A stretch of DNA of 22,404 nt from Ophiothrix spiculata (taxonomy: Eukaryota > Echinodermata > Ophiuroidea > Amphilepidida > Ophiotrichidae), in NCBI GenBank assembly GCA_000969725.1, contig JXSR01S029465.1. One strand, 5' to 3'. Below the pieces are notes generated by a model. The model had not been told where the DNA came from. It searched no databases and worked only from the letters and a program-made list of their open reading frames with translations. Each line of letters starts with the position of its first letter. Within the stretch, counting starts at the first letter, position 1. Positions 18,681 to 22,404 of this stretch are shown piece after piece. Made by a program: the position numbers and the translations under genes.

Positions 18681-18832
18681 GTATTGGATAGTCCATCTAG
18701 ATGGACCTCGCAGCGAACGCGAAGCGTGAGCGGAGGGCGAAGCCCGACCTGCGGAGCTCGCTAGTCGGGCTTCGCCCTCCGCTCACGCTTCGCGTTCGCT
18801 GCGAGGTCCATCTAGATGGACTAGTATTGGAT
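18681..18832. mobile_element. Perfect-hairpin element with 9-bp direct repeats
   Basis: GTATTGGAT at 18681-18689 is repeated exactly at 18824-18832. Between them lies an inverted repeat whose 60-nt arms (18689-18748 and 18764-18823) pair without a mismatch around a 15-nt spacer. Each arm starts with the self-palindrome GTCCATCTAGATGGAC and continues into GC-rich sequence with repeated GCGAA/GCGTG words, quite unlike the AT-rich surroundings. Because of the symmetry both strands encode the same short peptide, so the frames here are artefacts. A 9-bp target copy fits Mutator-like elements (Merlin is also possible). The perfect arms argue for a recent insertion. Confidence 0.8.
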
Positions 18833-18850
18833 GGCATCAAGGGCCTTACG

Positions 18851-18890
18851 AAGACATGTAAGCCGGGGGAGGGGGGGGGGAAAGACATGT
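18851..18890. repeat. G tract between 9-bp direct repeats
   Basis: AAGACATGT (18851-18859) recurs exactly at 18882-18890, enclosing a 22-bp segment with runs of 5 and 10 G. It could be a slip product, or a remnant of a small G-tract insertion with a target copy. The tract could form a G-quadruplex. Confidence 0.5.
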
Positions 18891-20239
18891 TTACCTTCCC
18901 AACTCCTGATAAACAGACCAAATTCATATTTTGTCCTGATATACCATCAGTTGTGGAGCAAGGAATTTCAAAATGAGAGGTTAAACTGGCGGCAAATGAA
19001 ACAGCTGGGGTCAAAACTTGACAAAGAAAAAATAATAAGATTTGTTTGAAATGCAGTCCAGAATTTTTGATTTTTATCCCGATAGCGTCCCTCTATTTCG
19101 AGCCGTGCTCCGCCCCCAGCTTCGTACTGCACTTATGGCATCGCTCAATGGGGAGATGATACACAGTGTACATCACCATAGATATGACGACTTGGCAGTT
19201 TTCACTTGAGTTCACAAAGGCATTTCATTCTTCACAATTTTTTTCTATATCATCTTACTTACAATTAGAACAATTCACTGTGGCAAAAATATCATAGGAT
19301 CAAAACATTTGCAATGCCAAAACATACTTGGAAATACAAATTGATGAAATTGCAGATGGACTATCCCTAGAAAATCAACCACTGTTGTCACCACTGGGGG
19401 ATTTCCCCTATCAGCGTGAAACAAAATAGGTCATACAATGAGTAATGAGTATATTATATGGATTTGTCTCAAATCTAGCTTTAGGATGCAAATGAATTTT
19501 AATTCCAATTAAAGTAATCCAGACATTTGATCTTAAGAATATGGAATCGTGACGCTGATTAATCCAAACGTAAAGAGGGAATGTCTTTTCGCATCTGCAA
19601 AGCAGATTTAATTGATCGGAACATGCACTGTGAAAAAAAATGGCATTCCTACCAATTCTTTGCAACACAAAGTAATCCAACAACTTTTCACCTGGAAGGA
19701 AGAAGGCATAACTCGTTTTACTATTTTTCTGTAAATCACTGTTTTATCATATAGACCTTGTATAAGAAGAACCATTAAATACAAGTAATGCTCATTATAA
19801 AACCGGTTGAGAGCAAGGGCGGGAACAAGGTTGGAATATTGATGTTTACAAAACAATATTCGCAATACAGAACATCCCCAATACAAAATATCAATAAGTA
19901 ATCATATTTAGTCAAATCAATAACTCGAAATGTTTATCGACTTACAAATGCATTACAATCATAATGCATACAGTTACATGGAATACATCGATTCACATTT
20001 CTGGATCATTAATGTGACATTCATGTGTCAAGCGTTGTAAAGAGAAATACATCTAGAAGTAGCTTGCTATGTTTACATGTTGTCTAGAGTGGATGTCTAA
20101 GAGGAATATTGTTTCCATACTGACATGAGGGAGACATCTGAGATGGTTATAAGTAGAATTCATTGCTATCAACAAACACATTGTAACATACTGCAAAAAT
20201 AAGATTTTACCGCATTTATTTTGTGATTTGAAAATCTTT
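18891..20239. other. Intergenic DNA, no gene recognised
   Basis: A small GC-richer patch (about 19080-19150) could be an exon or promoter, but no motif supports either. Minus-strand frames of about 90 codons at 19411-19886 overlap each other in different frames and show no known domain. Confidence 0.4.
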
Positions 20240-20745
20240 TTAAAGGGCATTGGACAAGTTCACCCTCATCCAAAACATTTTGCTAAAGATATCAGAATTT
20301 TTACATCATTAGCGGCAATAATGGAGGCATGCAAAGTTTTATTGTCGCATTCAACCCCTATATATCAAAATATTTAGATTTTCTCGCCATATTAATTATC
20401 ATTGTCGGCAATGAAAATACTGCCCCCTAGAGCTGAAATTGTAAAATTAGCATATTCAATGGAAAATTGAAATTTCTTTTGATTTATTTCATCCACAACC
20501 TATGAAGCAAATGTACTGTTTTACCAATGAAACTTAACCTCTTTCCTGATCAATTGCATCTATACACAATTTTAGAGAATAGCCTCATACCCAAGGTCAA
20601 CTTGCAAAACAAAATTATAATCTTTGAGAAGTTTCTGAGGGTTCTAATCAAAATGTTCTCAATATTTGGTGCTTGACAGTTATTACCAAACATAAAGAGT
20701 GTAAATCGCATAATGATGATGAAATTTTGTCCAATACACCCTTAA
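20240..20745. mobile_element. TTAA-flanked MITE, second family
   Basis: TTAA occurs at 20240-20243 and 20742-20745. The left end reads AGGGCATTGGACAA and the right end, inverted, GGGTGTATTGGACAA. The inverted match is about 13 bp with a small indel. The body is about 500 bp and non-coding. The flanks are like those of the 1349-1801 family, but the end sequence differs. Confidence 0.6.
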
Positions 20746-22115
20746 GTGTAAAATTTGAAAATATGTATACCTAAAGTTACAATATGACAAAATGGAGGGA
20801 ATTTAATTGTTGTATTTGATATCAGAATTTCTTTTAATTACTGGCACTTGATTTTGAAAATTTACAAACTCATTTAAAAGTGAATGAAATTTAATTCATA
20901 GTAAAATTGTGTACATGTACTTGGAATTTGCGCCCAACAGCTTGATCTTTTTAACCATATTAGAAGATCATTCACGACAACGTAACTTAACATTTTAATA
21001 TAACGTCTTTGTCTTTTCATTTTCTGATTTATGTATACAACGTACCCTGGAAGTGTCTTCCCTGGAAGCAAGACTCAGAATTTGCCTATTAATATTGTCA
21101 ATATATACTGTAATTGGTTATGCCTAGAACAGTTACTTACATACTCAATGCATAGATCATAGAAACTATCAATGCTGGCAGAAAAACTCAGAAATAACAG
21201 TTTGAACAACAATTATAAGCATCGTATTATTTTAAATAATTTTCTGTGGTAAATTATACAATCTAAATCTTTTATAGCTGATATTTAATAATGATAATTA
21301 GATTCTATATATAGAATGAAGATATTTTCAAAAATTGCATACCCAACGATTTTGATGCAATTTGGAAAAAAAATCTTTTTAGTGTTCGTTCATCTCAAAC
21401 AAGCCTTAAATACATCAAACTTTAATTTGCATAACAGGTGAAAATCCTGGGGTGAAAATGCATACAATGGTTGTAATTAGCCTCTTTTTTTTCTTTTTTT
21501 TTGAGATTCACAATCTTTATGCTTGCTTCAAAATCCCCATTAAGTTTCATTTCAAGAAAATGAAAGTACTAATATATCTGAATGATCAAGGATTATCAAA
21601 GAAAACTGACTATTGAACGTGTTTCAATTTCATCTTTTTTTTTTAATTTTTCTGGAAGCTGAGTGAAGTTCAATGAAATGTCATTTTAATCCCCATAACA
21701 TGGTCTTTGCAAATGTTACAAAGACTGAAAAATGACAAGAGGCCGCATTTAGGAAACTGGAATTCAATGTGAAAGTCTCAGATCTTTCATCATAATGAGT
21801 AAGATTTTATAAAATGAATGATGCTTTCAAAGAAGTCCCACTTCCAGGTCAAATTTTTATGAAAACTACTATAAACTGTAAAGGAACAATGAATTGCTTT
21901 TTACACTTAATCACGCAGGGCATTCACCGACATTGCGAGACAATGCAATGTACTGGAAAGCACACATTCTCAACATAATAATGCCAATTTACATGGCAGG
22001 CAATCTCAATATAATGCCAATTTACAAGTCAGTCAACTTTTAAAGCATTCTGACAATTGAGACTCATATATATCTACTATCTAAACACAAAGCATGAAAA
22101 CTTCAAAGTTGATAC
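20746..22115. other. Intergenic DNA, nothing identified
   Basis: AT-rich. One 65-codon minus frame (20874-21071) has no motif. The word TAATGCCAATTTACA occurs twice near 21978 and 22012. Confidence 0.5.
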
Positions 22116-22209
22116 ATTGTTTCAAATACGAGCGTGTATTGTTTCAAATACAAGCGTATATTGTCAGTATCATCAGTATCATATTCTATCTTTCAAAGAT
22201 AGAATATGA
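22116..22209. repeat. 22-bp tandem repeat next to a 15-nt-arm hairpin
   Basis: A 22-bp unit beginning ATTGTTTCAAATAC occurs at 22116-22137 and 22138-22159 with two differences, plus a short partial third copy. CAGTATCAT is then repeated twice. At 22179-22209 TCATATTCTATCTTT pairs perfectly with its inverse around one base (22194). No gene is associated. Confidence 0.8.
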
Positions 22210-22404
22210 AACGAGAGCATCAATGATGCATAAGACCTTTGCAGCGTAAATTTTCAGTTTGTTCAACTACCAAACAAATTTGCACCTTCATTTATACTTC
22301 CATTAAATCAAATGGCATGCTCTATGCGTTTTATTTAAAAATCTGCTACTGTTGATTTGGGTCACTGTTACATCTGAAGATTTAACCCTCGTTCATCTAA
22401 GGGA

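Noticed and set aside
18697..19014. Frames on both strands encoding the same Arg/Ser-rich peptide
   Set aside because: The identity comes from the perfect inverted repeat, not from duplicated genes.
19411..19886. Two overlapping minus-strand frames of about 90 codons
   Set aside because: They lie in different frames, lack known motifs and have no supporting signals.

Overview
The window looks like nuclear DNA from an animal, most likely a marine invertebrate. It is AT-rich, has one clear protein-coding gene, long non-coding stretches and many short non-autonomous transposons. The gene belongs to FAM110, a family I know only from animals. The repeat style (terminal inverted repeats with G tracts, TTA/TTAA-flanked MITEs, a tRNA-headed SINE) would suit an invertebrate deuterostome such as an echinoderm or hemichordate. 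That placement is inference and I cannot fix the species.

Layout: 1-3.4 kb is intergenic DNA with a TTAA-flanked MITE (1349-1801), a 2 x 189 bp tandem duplication (2424-2801) and a second inverted-repeat element (2964-3405) ending 23 bp beyond the stop codon of the gene. The gene lies on the minus strand at 3429-6602 as one uninterrupted 1057-codon frame. Its N- and C-terminal boxes are those of FAM110, a centrosome/spindle-pole family; between them lies a very long, disordered, Ser/Lys-rich middle with repeated short motifs. A DR1-type nuclear-receptor motif and a CRE-like motif lie directly upstream of the first ATG.

From 6.6 kb to the end I see no second convincing gene. This part holds at least eight further DNA-transposon relics: 7833-8113, 8379-8556, 9161-9566, 11818-12497, 13696-13920, 17077-17465, 17726-18281 and 20240-20745. 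It also holds a tRNA-derived SINE (about 12940-13180, minus), an interstitial telomere-like tract (10746-10808), a poly(A)-tailed retrocopy end (16040-16093), and a GC-rich perfect hairpin of 60-nt arms bounded by 9-bp direct repeats (18681-18832). A short coding-like frame at 13918-14064 (minus) may be an exon or transposase relic.

The most unusual material is (i) the expanded FAM110 protein with its internal motif repeats, (ii) the hairpin element at 18.7 kb, (iii) two G-tract-ended elements that each carry six to eight same-direction iterations of a short word, and (iv) an element with 6-bp flanking repeats and several CGAAATTTCG palindromes near its ends. No operon, CRISPR array, rRNA or functional tRNA was seen.
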